Positions 17,741 through 25,871 of a stretch of 64,000 nt of DNA are shown one piece after another. The DNA is taken from NCBI GenBank assembly GCA_021796215.1, contig JAJYOK010000009.1:1-64000 (forward strand), in the 5' to 3' direction. A model generated the notes under the pieces. That model did no database searches and was not told where the DNA came from. It was given only the letters and a program-made list of their open reading frames with translations. Each line of letters starts with the position of its first letter. Position 1 is the first letter of the stretch. A program made the position numbers and the translations under genes. Source of the DNA: Bacteroidota bacterium. GTDB taxonomy: Bacteria > Bacteroidota > Ignavibacteria > UBA10030 > UBA8401.

Positions 17741-18307
17741 TTATGATTGAATTTGTTTTTTTATAATTTCGTCAACTTCGTCAATCGCCTGTGCCAACAT
17801 ATCGTTGACCACGTGGAAATCAAATTGCTGCCCCATTTCCAGTTCCAGCGCAACGCGTTCCATTCGCTTGCGAAACGTTTCTTCATCTTCCGTTTTTCGG
17901 TTACGCAGCCGCTGTTCCAGCACGGCGATGCTCGGTGGTTCGATAAAAATCAAAACGGCGGTGCCGCCGTATAATTTTTTGATGGAAAGTCCGCCTTTGA
18001 CATCAACATCGAACACCATTGTTTTGTTGCTGCTCACAGCGCGGTCAATTTCACGCTTTAACGTTCCGTAATAATTTCCGTAGATCAATTCATGTTCAGC
18101 CAATTCGTCTTTCTGAATCAGCCGTTCAAATTCTTTTTTTGAAAGGAAAAAATAATCAACGCCGTCAATTTCGTTTGGGCGTTTTGTCCGCGTTGTGCCT
18201 GAAACAGAAAACTCGAACTCCGGATGACGCGCAAGAATTTCTTTGACAATGCTTGTTTTTCCTCCTCCGCTCGGCGCGGAAACGACAATCAATTTTGAAC
18301 GGCTCAT
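17741..18307 (-). CDS. gmk: Guanylate kinase
   Basis: Converts GMP and ATP to GDP and ADP. The 188-residue protein has the P-loop SAPSGGGKTSIVKE (10-23), the GMP-binding SGTTRTKRPNEIDGVDYFFL (36-55), the YGTLKREIDRA stretch and DVDVKGGLSIKK. It contains the lid arginines in RLRNRKTEDEETFRKRM. Length is typical. It lies between yicC (42 bases upstream) and rpoZ in the conserved minus-strand operon. Confidence 0.97.
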   Translation of the reverse strand: MSRSKLIVVSAPSGGGKTSIVKEILARHPEFEFSVSGTTRTKRPNEIDGVDYFFLSKKEFERLIQKDELAEHELIYGNYYGTLKREIDRAVSSNKTMVFDVDVKGGLSIKKLYGGTAVLIFIEPPSIAVLEQRLRNRKTEDEETFRKRMERVALELEMGQQFDFHVVNDMLAQAIDEVDEIIKKQIQS

Positions 18308-18349
18308 AACGTGTGTCGCCTGTTACAGGAGGCAGGGAAAATCTGCGCT

Positions 18350-19231
18350 CTACTCGATATTCTGAATTTGTTCCCGGATTTTTTCCAGCTCTTCTTTAAT
18401 CGCAACAACAGAATGCGCGATTGTTGTATCGTTCGATTTTGATCCAATGGTGTTCGCTTCGCGGTTCATTTCTTGAATAAGGAAATTCAACTTTCTGCCC
18501 GCGCCGTCTTCTTTTTCCAGCGCTTCAAGAAAAAATTTATTGTGGCTGCGGAAGCGGACGCATTCTTCTGTAACATCCAGCTTGTCGGCAAGCAGAGCTA
18601 TTTCCAGTTCAAGGCGCTCAGCATTAATTGCCGCGTTATCGCCAAGCAATGCGGCAATGCGTTCCTGCAGCCGCGTGCGCTCTTCCGGAATACGTTCTTT
18701 CGAAAGCTTTTCAATGACATCAATTTTTTTCTGTATGCCGTTGATGCGTGCCGCGAGATCGTTTGCAAGTTCGCGTCCTTCTTTTTCGCGCATCGTGCGA
18801 AGGTTGTCTATTGCGAGAGCAAGTGCTTTCGTGAAGGCGTTCCACTCTGCAGCATCGCTTTCGCCCGACTCCCGGCTTTCAAAAATTTCGGAGAACTTGA
18901 GCAAATGTTCAAGCTTCACCGTTTCCTTGCTCTTCACAACCGCGCGCAATTCGCGCAGAAGCGTGTAGTACGCACGCGCCGTTTCTTTGTTCACTGCAAG
19001 CGGAGCCTTTGCAGAAACATCGCCTTGCACGTTTACCGACAACGTAATTTTTCCCCGAAGGATTTTTGACCGGACCAGTTCCCGGATTTCATTTTCCCTG
19101 AGTGAGAGCGATCGCGGAAGCCGTGCCGACACTTCCAGGAAACGGCTGTTAACGCTTCGGAGTTCAACCGTGGCATTAACGCTGTCAACGCTTGCTTCGC
19201 CGCGGCCGTAGCCGGTCATGCTTTGAATCAT
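18350..19231 (-). CDS. YicC/YloC family endoribonuclease
   Basis: Stress-associated endoribonuclease family protein of 293 residues. The N-terminus MIQSMTGYGRGEA and the following ELRSVNSRFLEVSARLPRSL are diagnostic. The C-terminal DUF1732 region has the metal-binding HNKFFLEALEKEDGAGRKLNFLIQEMNREANTIGSKSND segment (about residues 228-267, quoted here in part as GRKLNFLIQEMNREANTIGS). E. coli YicC degrades the small RNA RyhB; the targets here are unknown. First gene of the yicC-gmk-rpoZ-coaBC cluster and divergent from the NFACT gene. Confidence 0.93.
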   Translation of the reverse strand: MIQSMTGYGRGEASVDSVNATVELRSVNSRFLEVSARLPRSLSLRENEIRELVRSKILRGKITLSVNVQGDVSAKAPLAVNKETARAYYTLLRELRAVVKSKETVKLEHLLKFSEIFESRESGESDAAEWNAFTKALALAIDNLRTMREKEGRELANDLAARINGIQKKIDVIEKLSKERIPEERTRLQERIAALLGDNAAINAERLELEIALLADKLDVTEECVRFRSHNKFFLEALEKEDGAGRKLNFLIQEMNREANTIGSKSNDTTIAHSVVAIKEELEKIREQIQNIE

Positions 19232-19308
19232 TCTCTGCCTAAAATTCCTATAATTTCATTCAAAATACGAAAAATCGCTCGGTGAGGCAAGGAAAACTTC
19301 TTGACCCG

Positions 19309-19395
19309 TTATGCACCGAGTTATTCACATCTTATTCAGGCAGAAGTTTGATTTTACACCGCTTTTTGGTATCTTTTTGCAAAGAATGTGGATAA
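19309..19395. promoter_or_regulatory. Cluster of DnaA-box-like sites in the yicC/rqcH divergent region
   Basis: Two 9-mers match the TTATNCACA consensus exactly: TTATTCACA on plus (19321-19329) and TTATCCACA on minus (19387-19395, seen as TGTGGATAA on plus). Weaker sites lie around them: TTATGCACC (19309-19317), TTATTCAGG (19332-19340) and TTTTACACC (19352-19360). AT-rich DNA flanks the cluster at 19240-19280. This could be a DnaA-regulated promoter, a titration site or part of an origin; no dnaA or dnaN gene is in the window. The last box overlaps the GTG that is one candidate start of the NFACT gene. Confidence 0.5.
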
Positions 19396-21121
19396 TTCAT
19401 GTCCCAAAGGGATTCCATTGGAACTTGCCAACTACTACACGCTGCTCCACATCGCCAACGCTCTCAACGAATCATGTGCCGGAAAAAGAATTACGCAGGT
19501 GTATTCCCAGCAGCGAAACCAGCTATGTGTTGAAATTGAAAACGATTGCACGCTGGTGATTTCCTGTGAACCGGCGGCAAATTTCCTTTATGCCGATAGA
19601 AAATTCAACCGAGCGAAAAAAAATACAGTTGATCTTTTCCCGGCGCTTGCCGGAAAACGCATCGAGGAAATTTTGTGCCATGCTTCTGACAGAAGTGTGA
19701 GTATTGCAATTGATGACAGCGGTGCGCTGTTTATTGATATGTTCGGTTCGCGCGCGAATGCTTTTCTTTGTACTCCGGCAGAAAACAACAATATGCGGGT
19801 TGCCGATGCTTTTTTGAGAAAGAAGGAAAACGTCGGAGCAGTGCGCCCGCCGTTTCATAAATTTAGCTCTGTCCAAGATCACAGCGCGCTATATGAAGAA
19901 ACACGATTTTTAGATGCATTACGGTCGAGCGGTGAAAGTGCGGTTTTTCCTGCACTGAAAAAAATTATCCCCACGCTTGGAACGCTGCTTGCAAAAGAAG
20001 CGCTGCTTCAAGCCGAGGTGCTTCCATCAGCTTCGATGGGCATCATCACTGACCGCGAACTGAGAAAAATTATTGCAGTAACGAGAAACCTGCTTCGCAT
20101 GTTGACAACATTCTCCGGCGAAGCGCAGCCGCGCGTTTATTACGAAGACCGAGCGCCGGTATGTTGTTCTTTGATTCCGCTGCGGATCTTTGAAAATTAT
20201 GAAGTTCGTCTATTTGACGATTTGAATGAAGCAATCCGAACATGTGCCGGCGAATCAAACCGTTCGGCATCTCTTTCAAAAGAAAAAACAGGAATTGTCG
20301 CCCGTCTTGAAAGCGAGCTGAAAAAGTCGGAACGCACGCTTAAAAAAATGAAAGAAGAATATAGCGCTCACGACCGCGCATCGGAATATGAATTATTCGG
20401 GAAATTGCTGATGCTGCATTTGGCCGGAGTTCAAAAAGGAATGAAAGAAGCGAGGCTGGAAGATTCAATTACGCAGTCCGGAGAAAAACAGATTCTTCTC
20501 GATCCATCGCTCTCGCCCGTGCGCAATGCAGAGCGGTATTTTGATAAGGCAAAAAAAGCACGTGCAGCAAAAGAAGAAACCGAACAGCGAATAAAGAATC
20601 TTCTTCATCACGCAAAACTTGTGCGCCTGCTTCTCGCAGAAGCGGAAGAGCTTCAATCAAAAGAAATGCTGAAGCAATTCACCCATACACATGCAGCGGA
20701 ATTAAAAGAGACTATCGGATTGGAGGAGAAGGGCAGCTCGCCGCTTCCGCCGTTTCGGATATTTACTGTGGACGGCGGCTTTCAAGTGCTCGCCGGAAAA
20801 AGCAGCGTGAATAATGATCTGCTTACAATGAAATATGCGAAGCCGAATGATCTCTGGTTTCATTGCCGCGGTTCGGGAGGTTCGCACGTTGTGTTGCGCG
20901 CCGGTACCGGGCACGGCGAAATTTCCAAAACCGCGATTCAACAAGCTGCGGCAATTGCCGCGTACTATAGCAAGATGAAAAACGCATCCATGGTCCCTGT
21001 CGCAATGACGGAAAAGAAATTCGTACGCAAACCGCACGGCGCGCCGGCCGGTACGGTAACTCTCGAGCGTGAGAAAGTTATTTTCGTAGAACCAAAACTT
21101 CCGGCGGCAGAATCGCATTAA
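19388..21121 (+). CDS. rqcH: NFACT family protein, RqcH-like ribosome quality control factor
   Basis: RqcH/NEMF-type protein that binds stalled 50S subunits and adds C-terminal alanine tails. The 577 residues show an N-terminal NFACT-N domain with the Asp-Arg pair in HASDRSVSIAIDD (Asp101-Arg102, equivalent to the tRNA-binding DR of Bacillus RqcH), a long charged coiled coil (about 290-450) and a C-terminal NFACT-R domain (AKPNDLWFHCRGSGGSHVVL, about 490-510). The start is uncertain. GTG at 19388 overlaps a DnaA box, while TTG at 19418 follows an AAAGGG Shine-Dalgarno site at the right distance and may be the real start. Divergent from yicC. Confidence 0.9.
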   Translation: MDNSCPKGIPLELANYYTLLHIANALNESCAGKRITQVYSQQRNQLCVEIENDCTLVISCEPAANFLYADRKFNRAKKNTVDLFPALAGKRIEEILCHASDRSVSIAIDDSGALFIDMFGSRANAFLCTPAENNNMRVADAFLRKKENVGAVRPPFHKFSSVQDHSALYEETRFLDALRSSGESAVFPALKKIIPTLGTLLAKEALLQAEVLPSASMGIITDRELRKIIAVTRNLLRMLTTFSGEAQPRVYYEDRAPVCCSLIPLRIFENYEVRLFDDLNEAIRTCAGESNRSASLSKEKTGIVARLESELKKSERTLKKMKEEYSAHDRASEYELFGKLLMLHLAGVQKGMKEARLEDSITQSGEKQILLDPSLSPVRNAERYFDKAKKARAAKEETEQRIKNLLHHAKLVRLLLAEAEELQSKEMLKQFTHTHAAELKETIGLEEKGSSPLPPFRIFTVDGGFQVLAGKSSVNNDLLTMKYAKPNDLWFHCRGSGGSHVVLRAGTGHGEISKTAIQQAAAIAAYYSKMKNASMVPVAMTEKKFVRKPHGAPAGTVTLEREKVIFVEPKLPAAESH

Positions 21122-21133
21122 TCAAAATATCTT

Positions 21134-21817
21134 ATGGCTGACAAAATTCTTGTTGTTGATGACGATCAGTATATCCGGCTTTTTCTGCAAAAACGGTTAG
21201 GCGCGCGCGGATATGAGATTATTCTTGCAGAGCACGGTGAAGACGGCTGGCAAAAAGCAAAATCTGAGGCGCCCGGACTCATCATATCGGATTGGATGAT
21301 GCCGAAAATGGACGGATTGGATTTTTGCAGAAAAGTCAAAGGAGACGAACAGCTGCGCTACGCATACTTCATTCTTCTCACCGCACGGGACACGCAGGAT
21401 GAGCGCACCGAGGGCATCGAGATTGGTGCAGATGATTATTTGACGAAACCGATCAACGATAAAGAATTGCTTACGCGCGTTAGAGCCGGACTGCGCATCA
21501 ACAGTCTGCAAAAAGAATTGACGGCGCTTCAGCATCAAAAGGCGATCATGGAACTTGCGGTTACACTTGGGCACGAAATCAATAATCCACTCGGCATAAT
21601 GATGCTGACGCTGCAAGTGATTCAACGGAAAAGTGACAGTCAATCGCTTGCCGGCATACGAAAGGAATTGGAGTCATGCATTCACAATGGAAACCGCATC
21701 GCCGAAATTGTGAAGCGCCTCTCGCGTCTCGACGACCCGCACTTCGTGCCATATTTAAAAAATTCCGACATAGATATGCTTGATCTTTCCCAAGGGGATT
21801 CACAATCAGGAAAATGA
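21134..21817 (+). CDS. Response regulator receiver fused to a histidine phosphotransfer (DHp) domain, no ATPase domain
   Basis: Protein of 227 residues in two parts. An N-terminal receiver domain (residues 3-118) has the acidic pocket VVDDD, phospho-acceptor Asp in IISDWMMPKMDG, and the Thr/Lys switch LLTARD and TKPI. A dimerisation/histidine-phosphotransfer helix pair follows, with the H-box LGHEINNPLG (about residues 153-162) that would carry the phosphate. There is no HATPase domain; the protein ends about 65 residues after the H-box. It therefore cannot phosphorylate itself and needs another kinase. The next gene overlaps by four bases (ATGA). A kinase with the opposite defect is encoded at 23758. 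Confidence 0.88.
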   Translation: MADKILVVDDDQYIRLFLQKRLGARGYEIILAEHGEDGWQKAKSEAPGLIISDWMMPKMDGLDFCRKVKGDEQLRYAYFILLTARDTQDERTEGIEIGADDYLTKPINDKELLTRVRAGLRINSLQKELTALQHQKAIMELAVTLGHEINNPLGIMMLTLQVIQRKSDSQSLAGIRKELESCIHNGNRIAEIVKRLSRLDDPHFVPYLKNSDIDMLDLSQGDSQSGK

Positions 21818-22923
21818 TGAGCCGGCATTTCCAGATCAAGCGGAAACTTTTTTTGCCTATTATTGCGCTGTGCTTGAGCGCCGAGGTTTCTTTCGGACAA
21901 ACATCGCCCGAATATTTCTATCACGGGCGTGAGTACGGTTCCGAAGCAATTTACAATCCGCTATCGCTTATCATCAACGGCGGCTTTGATGTGCTGCAGG
22001 CAAGCGCACATTCGCGTGCTCTTTCAACGCTTTCAATGGATATCGGAGCAAAAAATGTGTGGGAGAATATCAGCAATCCGTTTCCGCAGATTAACAAGTT
22101 TGGATGGAGCAGGTTTTTGGGTCAGGAAGTTTTTCCGACAAGTCTCGCGATCACGAAAGCGCAGTACTGGCCTAATTATACGCTGCATCTTATCGGCGGC
22201 GGAATGACATCGCGCGCAACGCTTGAATGGTTTCATCATCATGACATTCCTTATCCAAGTTTATGGACAGGAGTTACCATTGCGGCGTATCATTTTGTCA
22301 ACGAAGCGGTGGAGAACGGAGCATTTGTCGGTCCGAATGTTGACCCGATTGCCGACATCTGGATATTCGATGTCGGCGGAGTTGTTTTGTTTACGTCGGA
22401 TCAAGTGTGCGAATTTTTCAGCCGCACGCTTTACCTGACCGAGTGGGACGGGCAGCCGACATACAATCCGACGTTCGGCACAGTAGAAAACGAAGGACAA
22501 AATTTTGTTATGAAATACCCGCTTCATTTTCTTTCACATGTCAGCTTGTTTTATTATTTTGGCGATAACGGAATGCTTGGACTTTCTTTTGAACGCAAGA
22601 ACGGACACAGCATTACAGTCAGCGGCGGATTTGTGTCGAAAGAACTGCGCACAGTGGATTCACGCAATGGAACACGCACTGTAACCGCCGAACTTGGCTG
22701 GATCGCGGGAATCTTTTACGACCGTGATAATTCTCTTCTTGCATCATTAATTCTTTCCGATAAGATTAACGAGAGAGTGAAGATCAATATGTACCCGGGA
22801 GTTCTGAATATTGCAGGAATATCGCCGGGAATTTTTTGCAGCATGGGAATGGGAAGTCAATTTATCGCAGGACTCACGGTGCGGTACGTTCCGTTTGGGC
22901 TTGCGTACCGGAACGAGATGTAA
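21814..22923 (+). CDS. Exported protein of unknown function, probably outer membrane
   Basis: Protein of 369 residues with a cleavable signal peptide (LFLPIIALCLSAEVSFGQ, about residues 12-29). The rest has many aromatic and glycine residues and alternating strands near the C-terminus, suggesting a partly beta-barrel or outer-membrane protein. The middle (HLIGGGMTSRATLEWFHHHD then VDPIADIWIFDVGGVVLF) faintly resembles the pattern of DUF3943 outer-membrane proteins, but I would not assign that family without a profile search. It is translationally coupled to the receiver-DHp gene by an ATGA overlap, which suggests a signalling link or simply operon economy. Confidence 0.65.
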   Translation: MMSRHFQIKRKLFLPIIALCLSAEVSFGQTSPEYFYHGREYGSEAIYNPLSLIINGGFDVLQASAHSRALSTLSMDIGAKNVWENISNPFPQINKFGWSRFLGQEVFPTSLAITKAQYWPNYTLHLIGGGMTSRATLEWFHHHDIPYPSLWTGVTIAAYHFVNEAVENGAFVGPNVDPIADIWIFDVGGVVLFTSDQVCEFFSRTLYLTEWDGQPTYNPTFGTVENEGQNFVMKYPLHFLSHVSLFYYFGDNGMLGLSFERKNGHSITVSGGFVSKELRTVDSRNGTRTVTAELGWIAGIFYDRDNSLLASLILSDKINERVKINMYPGVLNIAGISPGIFCSMGMGSQFIAGLTVRYVPFGLAYRNEM

Positions 22924-22959
22924 AAAGGAAATCCACTTCACGATGATAAGGCGTCATTC

Positions 22960-23745
22960 ATGTATTCATTGAAGAACAAAATCGTTTTTATTACCGGCGC
23001 ATCAAGCGGGATAGGCGCTGCCTGTGCGCATCAGTTCGCTCAGCAGGGCGCACATCTTTTACTTGCGGCGCGACGGATTGAGCAGCTTGAAGACTACGCC
23101 CAAAAACTCCGAAGCAGCTTTCACGTCAGAATTCACACACTGAAACTTGACGTGCGGAAAGTTTCCGAAGTGGAAACCGCATTGAACGGTCTTCCGCAGG
23201 AATGGAAGAATATTTCCATCCTGGTGAACAATGCCGGGCTTGCGCGCGGCATGGAGCCGCTGTTCGAAGGACACATCGACGATTGGGAGGAAATGATTGA
23301 TACGAATGTGAAAGGATTGCTCTACGTCAGCCGTACGGTAATTCCCGGAATGATTGAGCGCGGAGAAGGACACATCATCAACATTGGGTCGGCGGCAGGG
23401 CATTGGGTGTATCCAAAAGGAAATGTGTATTGCGCCACAAAATATGCCGTCGCTGCATTGACAGAAGGCCTTCGCATGGATTTGCTCGGTACGCCGCTGC
23501 GCGTTTCGACAATTGATCCCGGTTTGGTCGAAACGGAATTCAGCGTTGTGCGGTTTCACGGCGACACACAGCGAGCAAAAACCCCATACGCCGGCATGAC
23601 GCCGTTGAGCGCGGATGATATTGCCGACGCTGTGCTGTATAGTGCAACGCGCCCGCCGCATGTTAATATTCAGGAAATTATTCTCATGCCGACAGCGCAA
23701 GCTGCAATCTCACTTGTTCACCGCAAACAGACAGAAATTCAATAA
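22960..23745 (+). CDS. Short-chain dehydrogenase/reductase (YdfG-like)
   Basis: Classical SDR of 261 residues. It has the Rossmann motif TGASSGIGAACA (about 11-22), the structural NNAG motif in VNNAGLARGMEPL, the catalytic Ser in IINIGSAAGHWVYPKG and the YxxxK pair in YCATKYAVAALTEG. DPGLVETEF follows. The sequence style matches the YdfG/serine dehydrogenase group that oxidises 3-hydroxy acids such as L-allo-threonine or 3-hydroxypropionate, but this assignment is inference. It lies in a plus-strand run between the two unusual signalling genes and is separated from the following one by 12 bases. Confidence 0.9.
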   Translation: MYSLKNKIVFITGASSGIGAACAHQFAQQGAHLLLAARRIEQLEDYAQKLRSSFHVRIHTLKLDVRKVSEVETALNGLPQEWKNISILVNNAGLARGMEPLFEGHIDDWEEMIDTNVKGLLYVSRTVIPGMIERGEGHIINIGSAAGHWVYPKGNVYCATKYAVAALTEGLRMDLLGTPLRVSTIDPGLVETEFSVVRFHGDTQRAKTPYAGMTPLSADDIADAVLYSATRPPHVNIQEIILMPTAQAAISLVHRKQTEIQ

Positions 23746-23757
23746 AAGGAGTCCATA

Positions 23758-24828
23758 ATGGACAATGCTAAAGCCAACATATTGATTGCAGATGATGAAG
23801 AAACATTCCGAATGCTTTTGAAGGATGTTCTTATGGAAGAAGGTTTTCCTGTTGATCTTGCTGTTGACGGTGACGAGGCAATCAGCAAAGTGAAAAAACA
23901 GGCATTCGATATCATGCTGCTTGATCTTCGAATGCCGAACAAAAACGGAATAGAAGTTTTAAGATTTTGCAAAGAGCATTCTATCAACGTCGACATTATT
24001 GTTCTTACCGGTGTGGACGATATTCGCATCGCCGTTGATTGCATGAAACTTGGCGCAACCGAGTTCATGGTGAAACCGATAGAGGCGGAAAACCTTCTGC
24101 TTAAAATTCACTCCGTTATGCGTGCGCGGGAAGCCGAGGCACGCCTGCGTAATCTTGAAATTCAGTACACGACAACCTTGCTTCTCGATCTTCGCACGCC
24201 GTTGAACGGCATGCGCACTTCGGTCGGATATTTTATGAAAGGCTGGGCTGGTCCCGTCATGCCGGAACAAGAACAATTGCTCCACTATCTCAACGACGCC
24301 TCGGAGCGCATGCAGTCAATATTGGACGATATGATAGATGTGACGAAGCTCGAAGCGGGGAAAATCTCTCTGACGAAAAGTTCTGTTGATTTGCAAAATC
24401 TGATCGGCAATGTATGCCAGCGGTATGAAGTGCAGGCACGCAATGCCGGCATTTCGCTGAATTGTCAAACGGCGGATCAGCACCAGATGGTTGAAGTTGA
24501 TGCCGAACATATTGAACAAGTGCTGGAAAATCTTCTTGACAATGCGCTGCGTTTCACACCGAAAGAAGGGGAAATTCAGGTCTCTTTCCGTCCAGTGCCA
24601 TCAGCAGTACAAATTTCTGTTGTGGATTCCGGCGACGGAATTTCTGAAGCGGACATGCCGCATTTGTTCGACAAGTATAAACACGTGATCGGGAAGAAAT
24701 CAAAAGAGAAGGCAACAGGACTCGGTTTGGCGATTTGCAAAAAAATTATTGAAGCGCACAACGGAAAAATCTGGGCGGAATCAAAGCCAGGCAGCGGCGC
24801 ACAATTTCATTTCACGCTGCCATTGTAA
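23758..24828 (+). CDS. Receiver-histidine kinase hybrid lacking the H-box histidine
   Basis: Protein of 356 residues. The receiver domain (residues 6-120) has the acidic pair ADDEE, phospho-acceptor LLDLRMPNKNG and VKPIEAE. A HisKA-like helix pair follows, but the H-box, normally SHELRTPLN, reads LLDLRTPLN, with the codon CTC (24187-24189) where His is expected. A complete HATPase domain follows: N-box LENLLDNALRF, G1 VDSGDGIS, F-box LFDKYKHV, G2 ATGLGLAICKKI and the end SKPGSGAQFHFTLPL. It has no sensor or membrane segment. A Shine-Dalgarno site AAAGGAG precedes the ATG. It may phosphorylate a partner's histidine, act as phosphatase, or be a pseudokinase; see the finding on the gene pair. 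Confidence 0.9.
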   Translation: MDNAKANILIADDEETFRMLLKDVLMEEGFPVDLAVDGDEAISKVKKQAFDIMLLDLRMPNKNGIEVLRFCKEHSINVDIIVLTGVDDIRIAVDCMKLGATEFMVKPIEAENLLLKIHSVMRAREAEARLRNLEIQYTTTLLLDLRTPLNGMRTSVGYFMKGWAGPVMPEQEQLLHYLNDASERMQSILDDMIDVTKLEAGKISLTKSSVDLQNLIGNVCQRYEVQARNAGISLNCQTADQHQMVEVDAEHIEQVLENLLDNALRFTPKEGEIQVSFRPVPSAVQISVVDSGDGISEADMPHLFDKYKHVIGKKSKEKATGLGLAICKKIIEAHNGKIWAESKPGSGAQFHFTLPL

Positions 24829-24857
24829 AAATGCGAAGGATGTTCTGACTTAAAAAT

Positions 24858-25865
24858 TTACCACGCAACATTTACATCTACGCCGCCGCCGCGAAGAGTA
24901 AACGAGGGAGAGAAATTGATTTGTGGAGAATTCTCTCCGAGTGAACGACTGACATTAATACTTCCGGAGGTGGATGCAATTTTTCCAAACGAATACCCCA
25001 ATGCAATACCGAGCGGTAAATCGCTGTACCAGTGCATTCCTTTTCCCACTAAACTCGCTCCTACCAGTCCGGTGAGCAGATAACTTGCCGGTGTAAGCCA
25101 TACGCGATATTCCGGATAGTTTTCGTTGAGCACCGTGAGAGAACCAACCAGTGTTGCAAGATGCCCTGACGGAAACGAATAGTACTGCGACTGGTGAAGT
25201 TGGTATTGTTTCTGATTCGGGAATAATCGCCAATCGCCATCATCATCCCGTATTACAACAATCGGGCTTTGTCTTCCTGTAGAGTGTTTTAAAATCTGTA
25301 CTACGAATCCGCTTGCAAGGAATGTTTCCACCAGTTGGCTCGAAGTTTGCAACAATCGCCTGCTATTCGCTGCCCAGCCGATAACGGCAAACCCGCCGAT
25401 GACAGCGAGATGGTACCTTCCATCTCCGGCGCATACAAGATAATTACTGGCATGCTGCAAGAAAGGTGTACTGTTCAGGAAATCTTTTGTTTGAGTATAG
25501 GTGGCATGGTCGAATACTGCCAATGCGGCAGTAGCCGCGCCAAGTTCCGCTACAGTTGATAAGTTCTGTGTACGAAAAGTCTGTTTGCCAAAACTATACC
25601 AATCGTTGGGAAGCTTAGTAACCATTGAATACCAGTGTACATCTTCGATTTCTATGGCGGCATTGCTCTTGTTTGAAGGAACGCCGGGCGTTGCTGTAAG
25701 TGCTCGGAAGTCCGAGAGAGAATCGGCTGCTGCAATAGCGCTGTGATTGTTTTTGAGAGGCAGCGACAAAGCGTTTTCAAAAAGCAACGCGTATAAAAGA
25801 AACAGAAAAAATGAAACGGAATGTTTCGACAAAGAAGCTGGATGTGTCATTTCTTTGCGCCTCAT
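24858..25865 (-). CDS. PAP2-family phosphatase, exported (copy 1 of tandem pair)
   Basis: Membrane or periplasmic phosphatase of the type-2 phosphatidic acid phosphatase superfamily, 335 residues. It has a signal peptide (VSFFLFLLYALLFENALS, about residues 13-30). Catalytic motif 1 is KHSTGRQSP, motif 2 is PSGHLATLVG with the catalytic histidine, and motif 3 is GKGMHWYSDLPLG. The arginine normally near the start of motif 3 is Leu here. Likely substrates are lipid phosphates or pyrophosphates such as undecaprenyl diphosphate, but this is not shown. The gene follows its paralogue by six bases. Confidence 0.87.
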   Translation of the reverse strand: MRRKEMTHPASLSKHSVSFFLFLLYALLFENALSLPLKNNHSAIAAADSLSDFRALTATPGVPSNKSNAAIEIEDVHWYSMVTKLPNDWYSFGKQTFRTQNLSTVAELGAATAALAVFDHATYTQTKDFLNSTPFLQHASNYLVCAGDGRYHLAVIGGFAVIGWAANSRRLLQTSSQLVETFLASGFVVQILKHSTGRQSPIVVIRDDDGDWRLFPNQKQYQLHQSQYYSFPSGHLATLVGSLTVLNENYPEYRVWLTPASYLLTGLVGASLVGKGMHWYSDLPLGIALGYSFGKIASTSGSINVSRSLGENSPQINFSPSFTLRGGGVDVNVAW

Positions 25866-25871
25866 GGTAAG

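Noticed and set aside
21814-22923. Firm DUF3943 assignment for the exported protein
   Set aside because: Only a faint pattern matches. A profile search would be needed, so it is left as unknown.
24187-24189. An alternative histidine nearby replacing the lost H-box histidine
   Set aside because: There is no His in the expected first helix of the dimerisation domain; the nearest (LLHYLND) is in the second helix, where it cannot be the normal phosphate acceptor.
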